A stretch of 44,931 nucleotides of DNA from Verrucomicrobiales bacterium (GTDB lineage: Bacteria; Verrucomicrobiota; Verrucomicrobiia; Verrucomicrobiales; DEV007), in assembly GCA_002726915.1 (NCBI GenBank), contig PBSY01000028.1, positions 1 to 44,931 on the forward strand. Direction: 5' to 3'. The first letter of the stretch is position 1, and the number at the start of each line of letters is the position of its first letter. Under the pieces are notes generated by a model, which did no database searches, was not told the origin of the DNA, and saw only the letters and a list, made by a program, of their open reading frames with translations. This document shows, in pieces, positions 23,568 through 32,697 of the stretch. The position numbers and the translations under genes were made by a program.

Positions 23568-26099
23568 TTATAGCATCTTGTAATTGATACTGTTCTGCGG
23601 GTGTTTTTGCAGAATAGAGGCCGGAAGATCCGGCATGGCAGCTAGAGGACTGCGTCGATCATGGCGTTTCAACTCTTTGAAAGCAGCTGCCTTCAACTCT
23701 TTCCAGCGCTTATTTTCAAGGCTGGGCGCGTGTTCGATATGTCGAAGTAGACTGAGCCACTCCACGTAGCAGCGCTCGACATCACCCGAACCGAATTTTA
23801 GCTGGGCGCTTTTGCCAAGGAGTTGGCCGAGTTGGCCGTTGAGCATAACAGCAATCACTTCGGCGGCACCCTCGCCATAACCCGGAGGAAGCCCGAACTG
23901 AAGATATCCGTCATAGTCCAGGGAGCCATAGGCCTGTCGGGAGGCGGTGGCGAGGCGTTCGCTACCGATCGATTCGAGTAGGCGATCACCGCCAACCACG
24001 GTATCCAGTTCGAAGCGGTGCCCGCCCCGAAGGTTAGCGAGGTGAAGGACCAGTTCCTCCATAGGATAGTGAGGATCTTCGAGGGCAGCAGCAATAGCAA
24101 GTCCCTCACCACCTTGGAAGAGGCTGAAGATAAGGCCCCTTGGTGTCGAGCCACCGCAGTCACTGATCAGTCCCAATTTTCGCCAGCCATGCGCTGGAGT
24201 GCCGACTTTAGGATCAATCATATTGCCGGATTCACTGTCGGTGTAATACGTTTCAGTCCTGATTTCAATACTCCGCGGTAGAGGATCGTGGAGTGGTAGA
24301 TCACTGGTATCTAGATAAACGTCGATGGCCGCGTTACGGAAATGACCGGTGAGGTAAAGCTGACGACCGCGTTGCTGGATTGCTTCGAATTCGGCAGGAG
24401 CGATATGGGAGGCAAAAGCTTCAGGCAGCAATGTTTCCACCTCTTCGAACGAGTAGGCTTGCTTGTCGTCTTTTTCACCTGCGATTTGTCCTGCAAACTT
24501 GGTAAGCCGGAAGGCATTATTAGCGTCCGCGGTGGCTACCGCGATTTCCAAACCGTATCGCCTCGGTCCTTTGTCTTTGCCATCGAGCCGCGTGAGCCGG
24601 GAACGTTTTGGAAGGAGTGAAGCGATCAGGTTGCTGCTAGATTCTGCATCGCGGTAGCAGCCACGAATGTGACTCAGAGCCTGAGAGAGCTGCACGGTGG
24701 ATTCCCGACCGGAACGAGTGGGCTCCCACTCTCCTTTCCCATTGAGGATTTCCTTACGAAGCGGTTTTAATCCGAAGAGAGGCTCGCTCTCATTATTGGC
24801 TTCCGTTTCCTCCTCGTTGGACCGAAAGCCAAGAGGGATGCGCTGTCGCGAAAAGAGGCGATCACGCAGTTCACGTGCCGCTTCGAAAGGTGAGTCGCCA
24901 TTTTTTTCTGCGAAGTGCATTCGACGGATCATGGTCGGCCAATCGATTTCATTCTGACGGCGAAGTTCGAGAGGACGGGCGTTGCCGAGGTGAGGGCTCT
25001 TGTGACCGGAGATAATGTAGCCGGTTTCGTCAAGTCCGCGGCGCCCGGCCCGCCCGAACATCTGCAATAGCTCATCAGGACTTACTTCTCGCTTGAAGGG
25101 GCCATCCTGGTATGTGGTATCTGAGACGAAGACGGACCGAACCGAAAAATTAATTCCTGCCGCGAGCCCCATCGTCGCGACAACGACTCGCAGTTGTCCG
25201 GCTTTGGCTAATGGCTCAACAATGCCGCCACGTTCAAAAAAACTAAGGCCACTGTGATGGTAGGCGACTCGCTTGCGGAGTAACCGGGTGAGATCGGCAG
25301 ATGCCGCCTGCTCCAATTCGCCTTTCCCAAGATGGATAGGATTATCGTCGGGAAAGGCTTCAGCAACTTTCCAAGCGATTTTCTCAGCGGCTTTTCGGTG
25401 AGGGGCAAAGATTAGAAGAGGACCATAGTGCGAGAGTAGTGTCCCGAGGGCGAGTCGCTGCCAGAAGTTGCTATATTTTCGAGGTGCTTGGTTAGGTAAT
25501 CCTTCCAGCGGTATTTCGTCGAGAGGAACCGGGCGCTCGCGGGTGGAGACGACCCGTGCGTTTCTACCAAGTCGCTTGAGCCATTCAGCGATACGTTCTG
25601 GATTCCCGACACTGCCACTGAGGAGGAGAAGGCGAGTGTCAGCAGGAGCAAGGGCAATGGCCAATTCGTAATTTAGCCCACGGGCTCGGTCGCCGATCAT
25701 TTGATATTCATCGATGACTAGCAGGGCGGGTGCCTGTTGACCCGAAAGGAGTCTTTCCCTCTGCGTTTCGAGTGTGGCAACTATGACGGGTGCATCGAGA
25801 TTTTCAGCGAGGTCGCCGGTAGCAATCCCAACCTTCCATCCGGCCTTCGTCCATTCCCGCCATTTATCATTGGCAAGGGCTCGGGTGGGAACAGTGTAGA
25901 CCGCTTGCTTTGAGGCAGAGAAAGACCTGTCGCTGTCGATCAGGCTCTCGAAGACGAAGGTTTTGCCGGCGCCGGTTGGGGCTGAAAGAACGACGTCTTC
26001 GCCGTCACGAATCGTGCGGACGGCTTTTTGTTGCCACAGGTCAGGGAGCCTCAGGTTGACCTGAAGACCTTCGAATGGCTGTTCGAAATCACTGTTCAT
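23568..26099 (-). CDS. Ski2-like DExH-box helicase
   Basis: The 843-residue protein has superfamily 2 helicase motifs in order: Walker A SAPTGAGKTF (about 39-48), motif Ia VPTRALANDKW, motif II as DEYQ (130-133) where many have DEVH/DEAH, motif III-like LLSGSVGN, and the second RecA domain with RVAYHHSGL (about 278-285), VVATMGLAAGIN, and motif VI QMFGRAGRRG (346-355). YHHSGL and FGRAGRRG are typical of the Ski2/Mtr4/Brr2 group of RNA helicases. After about residue 420 the sequence has no motif I recognise; it may include a ratchet domain. It lies between the prc and YlbF-family genes on the same strand. Confidence 0.9.
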   Translation of the reverse strand: MNSDFEQPFEGLQVNLRLPDLWQQKAVRTIRDGEDVVLSAPTGAGKTFVFESLIDSDRSFSASKQAVYTVPTRALANDKWREWTKAGWKVGIATGDLAENLDAPVIVATLETQRERLLSGQQAPALLVIDEYQMIGDRARGLNYELAIALAPADTRLLLLSGSVGNPERIAEWLKRLGRNARVVSTRERPVPLDEIPLEGLPNQAPRKYSNFWQRLALGTLLSHYGPLLIFAPHRKAAEKIAWKVAEAFPDDNPIHLGKGELEQAASADLTRLLRKRVAYHHSGLSFFERGGIVEPLAKAGQLRVVVATMGLAAGINFSVRSVFVSDTTYQDGPFKREVSPDELLQMFGRAGRRGLDETGYIISGHKSPHLGNARPLELRRQNEIDWPTMIRRMHFAEKNGDSPFEAARELRDRLFSRQRIPLGFRSNEEETEANNESEPLFGLKPLRKEILNGKGEWEPTRSGRESTVQLSQALSHIRGCYRDAESSSNLIASLLPKRSRLTRLDGKDKGPRRYGLEIAVATADANNAFRLTKFAGQIAGEKDDKQAYSFEEVETLLPEAFASHIAPAEFEAIQQRGRQLYLTGHFRNAAIDVYLDTSDLPLHDPLPRSIEIRTETYYTDSESGNMIDPKVGTPAHGWRKLGLISDCGGSTPRGLIFSLFQGGEGLAIAAALEDPHYPMEELVLHLANLRGGHRFELDTVVGGDRLLESIGSERLATASRQAYGSLDYDGYLQFGLPPGYGEGAAEVIAVMLNGQLGQLLGKSAQLKFGSGDVERCYVEWLSLLRHIEHAPSLENKRWKELKAAAFKELKRHDRRSPLAAMPDLPASILQKHPQNSINYKML

Positions 26100-26167
26100 T
26101 CCGGCTGCCTGCCGGGTGGGAAAGATTCAACGGAAAAGGCGGAAGAAGGGTCCGGCGATCGCGTAAC

Positions 26168-28477
26168 TCAGTTGGCCTGAGGGCTACGCGCTTCAATAGG
26201 GGTAACTACTTTTTGAGCCGGCTTGGCCTCGGAGATGGTGGTAACGGGACTCCCGGTTTCGCGAATAGCGATCAAGTCCTGCAGAATGTGGATTGTTTCC
26301 CGCTCGTAAGGATCGAACTTGTGGGGAAACTCAAGATCTTCGCTGTCTTCCTCTTCCTCCTCCTCATTAGCGGAACCACGGGACATGCCACTGAGCTCTT
26401 CAAGCGAGAGATCATCACGAAGCGTGAGTCCTTCCTCGAGCACGTTATCTTGGGTCAATTTGAAGACGGTGAAGAGCCCTCCTTCTGCAGCTTTGACTTC
26501 GTCGAAGTAGGCGATACGTTCATCTTTGCGTTCTTCGCGATCGACTTCGTTTTGATCGGCCTCTTCTTCGCGCTGCTGCATATTCAGAGAAATCGTATTC
26601 TCATCGATACGTTTCTTCTCCCGAGCAATGGATTCTAAAATGTAGTCAAAATCTCTGCCCTCGGCGATTCGGTCGGCAGAGGCTTCAGAAAGAATCTCAA
26701 GAGGCAGTGGTTTGGCAAAAAAATCGGTATATTTTGCCGGTGGAATCGGATCTACCCTGAGGGCATTTGGAAGCGACGCTTCCCCAATATCGGCGATATC
26801 AAGCATGGACGGGAGGACGATATCAGGCACCACACCGTCCCTTTGGGTCGAGTGTCCATCGATTCGATAGAAGGTCTGGATCGTCAACTTGAGGGCGCCT
26901 TGCTGATTGGCTTCGCGACTAAAAGGAAGCAGCATTCGATTTGAAAGAACGGGACGAAGTTGCTGGACAGTTCCCTTACCGAAGGTGGACTGATCACCCA
27001 CAACCGCAGCGCGGCCGTAATCTTGGAGAGCTGCCGCAAAAATCTCGGAAGCGGAAGCGGAAGCCCGGTTGGTCAGGACGACGAGCGGCCCGTCGTAAGT
27101 TGCTTCATTGTTGCGCGATGCCTTCTGAGTCTTGTTGCCGCGCCAGTCGACAGCCTGGACAACAGGGCCACGACGAATGAAAAGACCAGTCATGTTGATC
27201 GCTTCCTCGAGCGAACCGCCGCCATTATCTCGGAGGTCTACGACAAGTCCATCAATCCCCTCGATGGCGAGTCGGATGAGAAGGCGACGCACGTCAGACG
27301 TAGTGCTCGTGTTACCGCCATCCATGTCGGCGTAAAAGGAGGGAAGAGTAATCCAGCCAATTTTCTGCTCTTCGCCGGTTGGGTCTTTGGTGATGATCAG
27401 GTCAGCGGTAGCGAGGCTGTCTTTCAGGTCAATCTGGTCTCGTTCAATGCTGATGAGCTTAATCATCTCGCCTTTGCCCATCGCCATGACCTTAAGGCGA
27501 ACAGTCGTGCCGATCTCACCACGGATAAGATCGACGATGTCAGAGAGTTGCATGTCGACGACGTCGACGTATTCTCCATCGTCCCCTTGGGCGACTCCAA
27601 TCACGCGGTCTTTTACCTCGAGTTCACCTCCCTTAAATGCTGGGCCACCAACTACGAGTCCTTCGATGGTCGCGCCACCTTGCTCCTCGTCTTTCTGCAA
27701 CATCGCTCCGATTCCCTTGAGGGACTTATTCATGCCAATGCGGAAATTGTCGTACTGCTGCTGGGAGAAATACTCCGAGTGTGGATCGTAAGAACGTGCG
27801 ATGGATTTGATGAAGAGTGTGGCTACGTCTTCTGTAGTATTCTCATTAACCCGCTTAAGAATCCTGTCGTAGCGGTCAGATACTTTCTGGTAGATGTCTT
27901 TCTCAGGCGTTCCATCGCTGGTTTTTTCGGCCTCTTTTTCCTTGAGGGCTTCGGCGATGAGTTTTTCACGGATAAGGTCGCCCTCAATCAAGTTGCGCCA
28001 AAGTTGGTTATGATCTTCGCCAATACTCGCCCACTCAGCGTCCTTTCGGGAAATCATGATTGTCCGGTCGGAGTCGTAGGCGAAGGTCTCGGGCTTGGCG
28101 AGGCTCTTCGCATAGTTAACCCTGTCGCGGACTCGATCCTCATAGATTGAATAAATGCTGGTTGCCGCAGGAATGTCGTCCTTGCGAACCTCATCGTCTA
28201 TCGTGGTGAGGAATTTATTTTTGAATGAAGCGATATCCTCAGCGGTAAAATAAATGCGGCTGTAGTCCAGCATTTCAAGATAAGTGGTCAGAACGCGATC
28301 TGACATTTTGTCGTCGAAGGCCTGCCGGTAAAAGTGCTCCTCTTCAAGCATGCCGGTGACGCTAGCAGCGAGTTCACCGTATTTGGTCTGTGCTCCCAGG
28401 GACGGGGAGAAGAGTAGTCCGAGAGCCAGGATCGGGAAGAAGAAGCGCGACAGAGGCAGTAGGCTGGTCAATGACAT
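26168..28477 (-). CDS. prc: Periplasmic tail-specific (C-terminal processing) protease, S41 family
   Basis: The 769-residue protein has a signal peptide (about 1-29, ending LGAQ), an N-terminal helical region with YSRIYFTAEDI, a PDZ domain (about 250-340) and the S41 protease core (about 370-510) with VVDLRDNGGGSLEEA, RASASASEIFAAALQDYGRA and GKGTVQQL. Ser477 and Lys501 fit the Ser-Lys dyad of E. coli Prc. A C-terminal charged helical region of the DUF3340 type follows (about 580-700), with a Glu-rich stretch near residue 700 (EEEEEEDSEDLE). Such enzymes trim or degrade periplasmic proteins by C-terminal recognition. It may be the first gene of the leftward group with the helicase and YlbF-like genes. 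Confidence 0.95.
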   Translation of the reverse strand: MSLTSLLPLSRFFFPILALGLLFSPSLGAQTKYGELAASVTGMLEEEHFYRQAFDDKMSDRVLTTYLEMLDYSRIYFTAEDIASFKNKFLTTIDDEVRKDDIPAATSIYSIYEDRVRDRVNYAKSLAKPETFAYDSDRTIMISRKDAEWASIGEDHNQLWRNLIEGDLIREKLIAEALKEKEAEKTSDGTPEKDIYQKVSDRYDRILKRVNENTTEDVATLFIKSIARSYDPHSEYFSQQQYDNFRIGMNKSLKGIGAMLQKDEEQGGATIEGLVVGGPAFKGGELEVKDRVIGVAQGDDGEYVDVVDMQLSDIVDLIRGEIGTTVRLKVMAMGKGEMIKLISIERDQIDLKDSLATADLIITKDPTGEEQKIGWITLPSFYADMDGGNTSTTSDVRRLLIRLAIEGIDGLVVDLRDNGGGSLEEAINMTGLFIRRGPVVQAVDWRGNKTQKASRNNEATYDGPLVVLTNRASASASEIFAAALQDYGRAAVVGDQSTFGKGTVQQLRPVLSNRMLLPFSREANQQGALKLTIQTFYRIDGHSTQRDGVVPDIVLPSMLDIADIGEASLPNALRVDPIPPAKYTDFFAKPLPLEILSEASADRIAEGRDFDYILESIAREKKRIDENTISLNMQQREEEADQNEVDREERKDERIAYFDEVKAAEGGLFTVFKLTQDNVLEEGLTLRDDLSLEELSGMSRGSANEEEEEEDSEDLEFPHKFDPYERETIHILQDLIAIRETGSPVTTISEAKPAQKVVTPIEARSPQAN

Positions 28478-28649
28478 AGGAGGAGGAAGGTCTGTTTGGC
28501 GTGAATGCGTGTGCTACCTGACAGGCAGGCAGGCGTGGGATCTTACACTGAAAGGGATACGGATAAAAGACATTTGTAGGACGTGGCTGCGGGCGCTTCA
28601 GGTTCAGTGAGCGATTGCAAATCCAAGGGAAAGGGCGTATCTGGCTGCC
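28478..28649. other. Divergent intergenic region (prc / CPBP protease)
   Basis: 172 bp separate the two start codons and should hold both promoters. It contains a short direct repeat GGCAGGCAGGC near 28526 and no other structure I can support. Confidence 0.4.
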
Positions 28650-29672
28650 ATGTCACGCGGGACATTTTTTCAGTCCGATGCCTTCAAAATACTGGTCTTT
28701 ACAGTCGGAACGGTTGTGCTGGGCGCTGTCTTAGCGCCATTTCTTTATCAGGGCGGAAAATACGTGGTCGCGCAGGGATGGCTAGAGGGGACGCTGTTCG
28801 ACGGTATCAATGGCTCCATGGACCGGGCTAAGTTCTCGCGCTATTTCAACCGGGCGATCCTCTTAGGAGGATTTATCATGATTTTTCCTGCGGTCCGATG
28901 GCTTAATGCCGGGAAGAAGGGCCGTGGTTCGGTGAAGGAATTCCTCAAGCTTGAGCCGAACCCTGCTTGGTGGCGACACCTTATCACTGGTTTTTTGGTG
29001 GGAGGGGCCAGTCTCATACTGCTGGGCTGGGGTTACGTTGCTCAGGGCTGGTATTTGATGAACGACACAGACGCGTCGCTTTATGAGATCCTGCTTGAAG
29101 CACTGGGCACAGGAATTGCCGTGGGGCTTTTGGAAGAACTGGTCTTTCGGGGAGCGCTCTATGCCGTGCTTTCAAAAATATTGAGGCCAAAACCTCTCTT
29201 CTTCGTGGTGGCGGCGCTGTTCGCGTTGCTGCATTTTTTTAATCCGCCCCACAGCCTCTCGGTAGATGTCGTCCATGGGGGCTCAGGGTTCTGGTTCGTT
29301 GGTCGTATTTTTCAGCACTTCTTCTCTCAGTTCGGTGATTTCTATTTCCTACTTTCCGAGTTTGCGGTTCTGTTCGCCATTGGTCTGGTTCTCGGTTACA
29401 CCCGCGAGAAGACCGGTTCACTTTGGCTTGGAATCGGTTTGCATGCGGGCTGGGTTTTTGGTGTCAAGACCCTGAGCCCGCTTACAACAAGGGCCTTTGA
29501 TCGGGATGCGATGATGCCCTGGCTGGGGGATACACTGCGAGTTGGTGCTGTTTCTTTCTTTGTGGTCGCCTTTACGGGTCTCGCCATGTGGCTGTGGTTC
29601 AGGCAGTCAAACAGACGAATGGAGCAGGAGTCGGAACAGGAGGAACAGGAGGAACAGGAGGAACAGGGGTGA
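28650..29672 (+). CDS. CPBP family intramembrane glutamic protease
   Basis: The 340-residue protein has about eight membrane helices and the CPBP (CAAX protease/bacteriocin-processing, ABI) motifs: EELVFRGALYAVL (EExxxR, residues 162-167), FALLHFFNPPH (FxxxH, His195) and GLHAGWVFG near residue 267. These Glu and His residues form the active site of Rce1-type intramembrane proteases. Natural substrates are unknown. The C-terminus is a tail of EQESEQEEQEEQEEQG encoded by a tandem 9-bp repeat; the same repeat supplies the ribosome-binding site of comF. The gene overlaps comF by 4 bp. Confidence 0.9.
   Translation: MSRGTFFQSDAFKILVFTVGTVVLGAVLAPFLYQGGKYVVAQGWLEGTLFDGINGSMDRAKFSRYFNRAILLGGFIMIFPAVRWLNAGKKGRGSVKEFLKLEPNPAWWRHLITGFLVGGASLILLGWGYVAQGWYLMNDTDASLYEILLEALGTGIAVGLLEELVFRGALYAVLSKILRPKPLFFVVAALFALLHFFNPPHSLSVDVVHGGSGFWFVGRIFQHFFSQFGDFYFLLSEFAVLFAIGLVLGYTREKTGSLWLGIGLHAGWVFGVKTLSPLTTRAFDRDAMMPWLGDTLRVGAVSFFVVAFTGLAMWLWFRQSNRRMEQESEQEEQEEQEEQG
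29633..29668 (+). repeat. Four tandem 9-bp units at CPBP/comF junction
   Basis: The unit GGAACAGGA occurs four times in a row (last copy ends in G). In the CPBP frame it encodes Glu-Gln-Glu steps, and the last GGAGG (29657-29661) lies 7 nt before the comF GTG start, which is ideal Shine-Dalgarno spacing. Confidence 0.9.
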
Positions 29673-30439
29673 GCAGATTGACGCACCTGAAGCAGGGAAT
29701 AAGCGGATGGATTTATCCGCCGACCTGTGGGGCTTGCGATGTTCCGTTGACGGCGGAGAGACAATTGGAACGGCCGTTTTTATGTGAGGATTGCGAATCC
29801 ACTTTGACAGCGATTAAAGACGGATTCTGCGATGTCTGCGGTCAGGGTTATGAGGCTCCTTTGATGGGAGCGTTTCAATGTTCGAACTGTAAGGATCGCG
29901 ATCTGGATTTTGATTTTGCCGTCAGCGGCTGGCGTAGCGGTGGTGTTGCGAGGGAATTAATGCACCGATTTAAATACGGGAAACAAGTGCATTTGTCGCG
30001 GCTCATGGGGTCACTGGTATCCAGCGTTTGGCAGGACAAAAGACTGCACCGTAAACGATGGATTTTGGTTCCGGTGCCGTTGCATCCGAGAAGGCTTCGG
30101 GAGCGGGGATTTAATCAGTCTCGTGAAATTGCAGTCGAGATGTTGAGCCAGGCGCCCGATGGAGTTGAACTCGAATTACGGGATATTTTGAAACGTGTTC
30201 GCCATACAGAGAGGCAGGCCCAGTTGGACCGCAGCGAACGCCTCAGAAATCCGTTTGGAGCTTTTGTTGTGAAGTCAAGTCGTCTGACCAAACGTTTCAA
30301 ACGCAGTGAAGAAGAACTTAATGTCCTGTTGGTCGATGACGTGATGACAACAGGATCCACCGTCTCGGAGTGTGCGGCCGCGCTTCGAGAAGCCCTAGAG
30401 CCGAGTTGGATCGCTGCTATTTCCGTCCTCAGAGGGTAA
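29669..30439 (+). CDS. comF: ComF family phosphoribosyltransferase-like protein
   Basis: The 256-residue protein begins with a zinc-binding region: PPTCGACD, FLCEDCES, GFCDVCGQ and FQCSNCKD form eight Cys in four CxxC pairs, then a phosphoribosyltransferase-fold domain with PVPLHPRRLRERGFNQS and the PRPP loop VLLVDDVMTTGSTVSE (residues about 220-236). ComF is needed for DNA uptake during transformation in several bacteria, probably on the cytosolic side. I choose GTG at 29669 because it overlaps the CPBP stop (GTGA) and has a strong ribosome-binding site; an ATG at 29588 would add a low-complexity Gly/Thr stretch from the repeat. AccD follows after 98 bp. Confidence 0.93.
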   Translation: MSRLTHLKQGISGWIYPPTCGACDVPLTAERQLERPFLCEDCESTLTAIKDGFCDVCGQGYEAPLMGAFQCSNCKDRDLDFDFAVSGWRSGGVARELMHRFKYGKQVHLSRLMGSLVSSVWQDKRLHRKRWILVPVPLHPRRLRERGFNQSREIAVEMLSQAPDGVELELRDILKRVRHTERQAQLDRSERLRNPFGAFVVKSSRLTKRFKRSEEELNVLLVDDVMTTGSTVSECAAALREALEPSWIAAISVLRG

Positions 30440-30537
30440 CGAATTCGGTTGAGATCATGTCATTACCCGCTATTTTTGCGGGTAAAGGGGATTCGCCCCA
30501 CTGCTACGAACACGAAATCGCATCTATTTCTGATTCT

Positions 30538-31383
30538 ATGGGCATTTTCAAAAAGCGCTCCATCAAGTCACTTGGGAAGAAAAAATCCGACATGCCGGAA
30601 GGCCTGTGGAACAAATGCCCTTCCTGTGGTGCAATCATTGATGAACTCACATTGAAGCAGCGCCATCGAGTCTGCAACAAGTGTGACCATCATTTCACTC
30701 TGACTTCCAAAGAGCGCGTCTCCATGCTGCTTGATCCTGATTCATTCGAGGAGTTGGATGCTGGCGTGGAAGCCGTCGATGCCCTTGGATTTAAGGGTTA
30801 CAACGACAAGGTGAAGTCTTACCAGAAGAAGACCGGCCTGCGCGATGCTGCGGTGACTGGACGAGGAAGTATTCTCAATAATCCGGTAACTCTCGGGGTG
30901 ATGGATTTTCGATTCCTTGGTGCCAGTATGGGTTCTGCGGTAGGTGAAAAACTGACTCGCGCCATTGAATTGGCAACCGAAGAAAAGCGTGGCTGCATTA
31001 TCGTCAGTGCTTCCGGTGGGGCGCGCATGCACGAAGGAATTCTCAGCTTGATGCAAATGGCGAAAACAAGTGGCGCTCTTGCTCGCCATCACGAGGCCGG
31101 CCTTCCCTACATTTCCGTCCTGACCCATCCGACCACGGGTGGAGTAACCGCTAGTTTTGCGACACTTGGCGACATCATCATGGCGGAACCTAATTGCATG
31201 ATTGGTTTCGCTGGACCTCGTGTGATTAAAGAGACGACCCATCAGGATCTGCCTCCCGGGTTTCAAACCGCAGAATTCCTGCTGGAACATGGTTTGGTGG
31301 ATATGATCGTCCCCCGCGCCCAAATGCGCGACAGACTGGGTCAGTTACTCGATTACACCATGCCTCGGAAAAGGATTGCTTGA
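30538..31383 (+). CDS. accD: Acetyl-CoA carboxylase carboxyltransferase subunit beta
   Basis: AccD with AccA transfers carboxyl from carboxybiotin to acetyl-CoA, making malonyl-CoA for fatty acid synthesis. The 281-residue protein starts MGIFKKRSIKSLGKKK, then a zinc ribbon CPSC...CNKC (about 26-48), and the crotonase-like carboxyltransferase core with SASGGARMHEGILSLMQMAKTSGAL, PTTGGVTASFATLGDI and GFAGPRVIKETT. These match bacterial AccD. The ATG at 30538 is the natural start; a longer frame from 30370 overlaps comF and has no family character. No accA, accB or accC lies in the window. Confidence 0.96.
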   Translation: MGIFKKRSIKSLGKKKSDMPEGLWNKCPSCGAIIDELTLKQRHRVCNKCDHHFTLTSKERVSMLLDPDSFEELDAGVEAVDALGFKGYNDKVKSYQKKTGLRDAAVTGRGSILNNPVTLGVMDFRFLGASMGSAVGEKLTRAIELATEEKRGCIIVSASGGARMHEGILSLMQMAKTSGALARHHEAGLPYISVLTHPTTGGVTASFATLGDIIMAEPNCMIGFAGPRVIKETTHQDLPPGFQTAEFLLEHGLVDMIVPRAQMRDRLGQLLDYTMPRKRIA

Positions 31384-31443
31384 GCAATCAACGACTCAGG
31401 GCTCGTAGGCAGGGAAGCATTGTAACAACCGGTCGTTGAGGAA

Positions 31444-31466
31444 GCCTGCAATAGGCGGATTTTTTT
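31444..31466 (+). terminator. Weak terminator-like hairpin after accD
   Basis: GCCT, loop GCAAT, AGGC is followed after two bases by a run of T (31460-31466). The stem is only 4 bp, so efficiency is doubtful, but position between converging accD and pyrD fits. Confidence 0.3.
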
Positions 31467-31503
31467 GGAGCCAAAGTCGTTTTAGCGGGGTTCGAGCCTT
31501 TTT

Positions 31504-32544
31504 CTAAAGGGCCTCGAGGATTTTGTGGACCAGCGCAGGTCCGCTGTAGATCAATCCAGAGTATACTTGGACCAGTGAAGCTCCGGCATCGACCTTAGCT
31601 TTGGCGTCAGATCCACTCATAACACCACCTGAGCCGATGATGGGAATCTCGGAACTCATCTCGGAGCGAAGCAGGGAAAGAACCTCCGTTGCTTTTTCAG
31701 TCAGCGGCTTACCACTCAGACCACCGGTCTCGTCCGCGAGGGGGTGTCTGGAAACGGTGTCGCGATCGATAGTCGTATTCGTGGTGATGACCCCGTCGAC
31801 ACCGGAATTACTGAAGGTAAAGGCTAGTGACTTGATAGCATCGTCAGAAAGGTCGGGTGCGATCTTTATGACGATGGGAACATGTTTGTTGTCGAATCTT
31901 GTTTTGAGCTCTTCCCGTTTTTCCTGGAGACGCTTAATCAGTTCGCTGCAGGTTTCGGCGCTTTGCAGATCACGAAGTCCTGCAGTATTTGGGGAAGAGA
32001 GATTTGCCGTGACATAGTCTGCTGCGCCGTAAACGCCCTCAAAGCAGGTGAGGTAGTCTTCGAGGTAATCTTCGTTGGGAGTGTCTTTATTCTTCCCGAT
32101 ATTAATTCCAAGAATACCGGCGAAATCTTTACGGGAGTGTTTGAGATTCTGGAGAACGCCCTCGATACCGGGGTTGTTGAATCCCATCCGATTAATGACG
32201 GCATGGTGCTCCTTGAGTCGGAAAAGCCTCGGCTTGTTATTGCCTGATTGGGGACGCGGAGTGACCGTGCCGATCTCGATGTGTCCGAATCCGACGTCTC
32301 CGAAGGCACCTACGACAGTTCCTGCTTTATCGAGCCCGGCAGCAAGGCCCACCCGGTTGGGAAACTTCAATCCCATCACTTCGACGGTGCGCGATTCTTG
32401 ACGTAATTGCAGTGGGGGACCCGCCACCAACGAGAGGACACCGCAGGATTTGGCAGCAGACATCATGGAAAGCGTCGTGTGATGAGCTGTCTCCGCGTCG
32501 AGGGTAAAGAGCAATTTGCGGGCGAGTGGATAGAGATCGGGCAT
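31504..32544 (-). CDS. pyrD: Dihydroorotate dehydrogenase (quinone), class 2
   Basis: PyrD oxidises dihydroorotate to orotate in pyrimidine synthesis, passing electrons to quinone at the inner membrane. The 346-residue protein has an N-terminal amphipathic segment (YPLARKLLFTLDAETAHHTTL) for membrane contact, GLAAGLDKAG, GFGHIEIGTVTPRPQSGNNKPRLFRL, NRMGFNNPG, the catalytic-Ser loop SSPNTAGLRDLQ and GSGGVMSGSDAKAK with QVYSGLIY for FMN phosphate binding. These mark class 2 enzymes. I use ATG at 32544 because upstream codons extend over the divergent nadE start. It is divergent from nadE with 153 bp between starts. Confidence 0.95.
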   Translation of the reverse strand: MPDLYPLARKLLFTLDAETAHHTTLSMMSAAKSCGVLSLVAGPPLQLRQESRTVEVMGLKFPNRVGLAAGLDKAGTVVGAFGDVGFGHIEIGTVTPRPQSGNNKPRLFRLKEHHAVINRMGFNNPGIEGVLQNLKHSRKDFAGILGINIGKNKDTPNEDYLEDYLTCFEGVYGAADYVTANLSSPNTAGLRDLQSAETCSELIKRLQEKREELKTRFDNKHVPIVIKIAPDLSDDAIKSLAFTFSNSGVDGVITTNTTIDRDTVSRHPLADETGGLSGKPLTEKATEVLSLLRSEMSSEIPIIGSGGVMSGSDAKAKVDAGASLVQVYSGLIYSGPALVHKILEAL

Positions 32545-32697
32545 GACAGGACTTGGGAATCGCAAATTTGCGACATTTGGTAAGGCCAAAAATAAGCCCT
32601 GAAAACCGAAAATCCCTAAATACGAGTTTTTAGCGTATTTAAACTGGCCGTTGCTCCTTTCTGGAAAGTGGCTGAAACTATCGAACACGCGAAACAC

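Noticed and set aside
26960-28150. Long open frame (about 396 codons) on the plus strand inside prc
   Set aside because: It is antisense to a clearly coding protease gene with signature motifs, and its product has no recognisable domain; it follows from codon bias of the real gene.
29588-29668. Upstream ATG start for comF
   Set aside because: It would add a Gly/Thr repeat stretch overlapping the CPBP coding repeat. The GTG at 29669 has an ideal ribosome-binding site and overlaps the CPBP stop.
30370-30537. N-terminal extension of accD
   Set aside because: It overlaps comF coding sequence and lacks family character; the MGIFKKRS start is typical of AccD.
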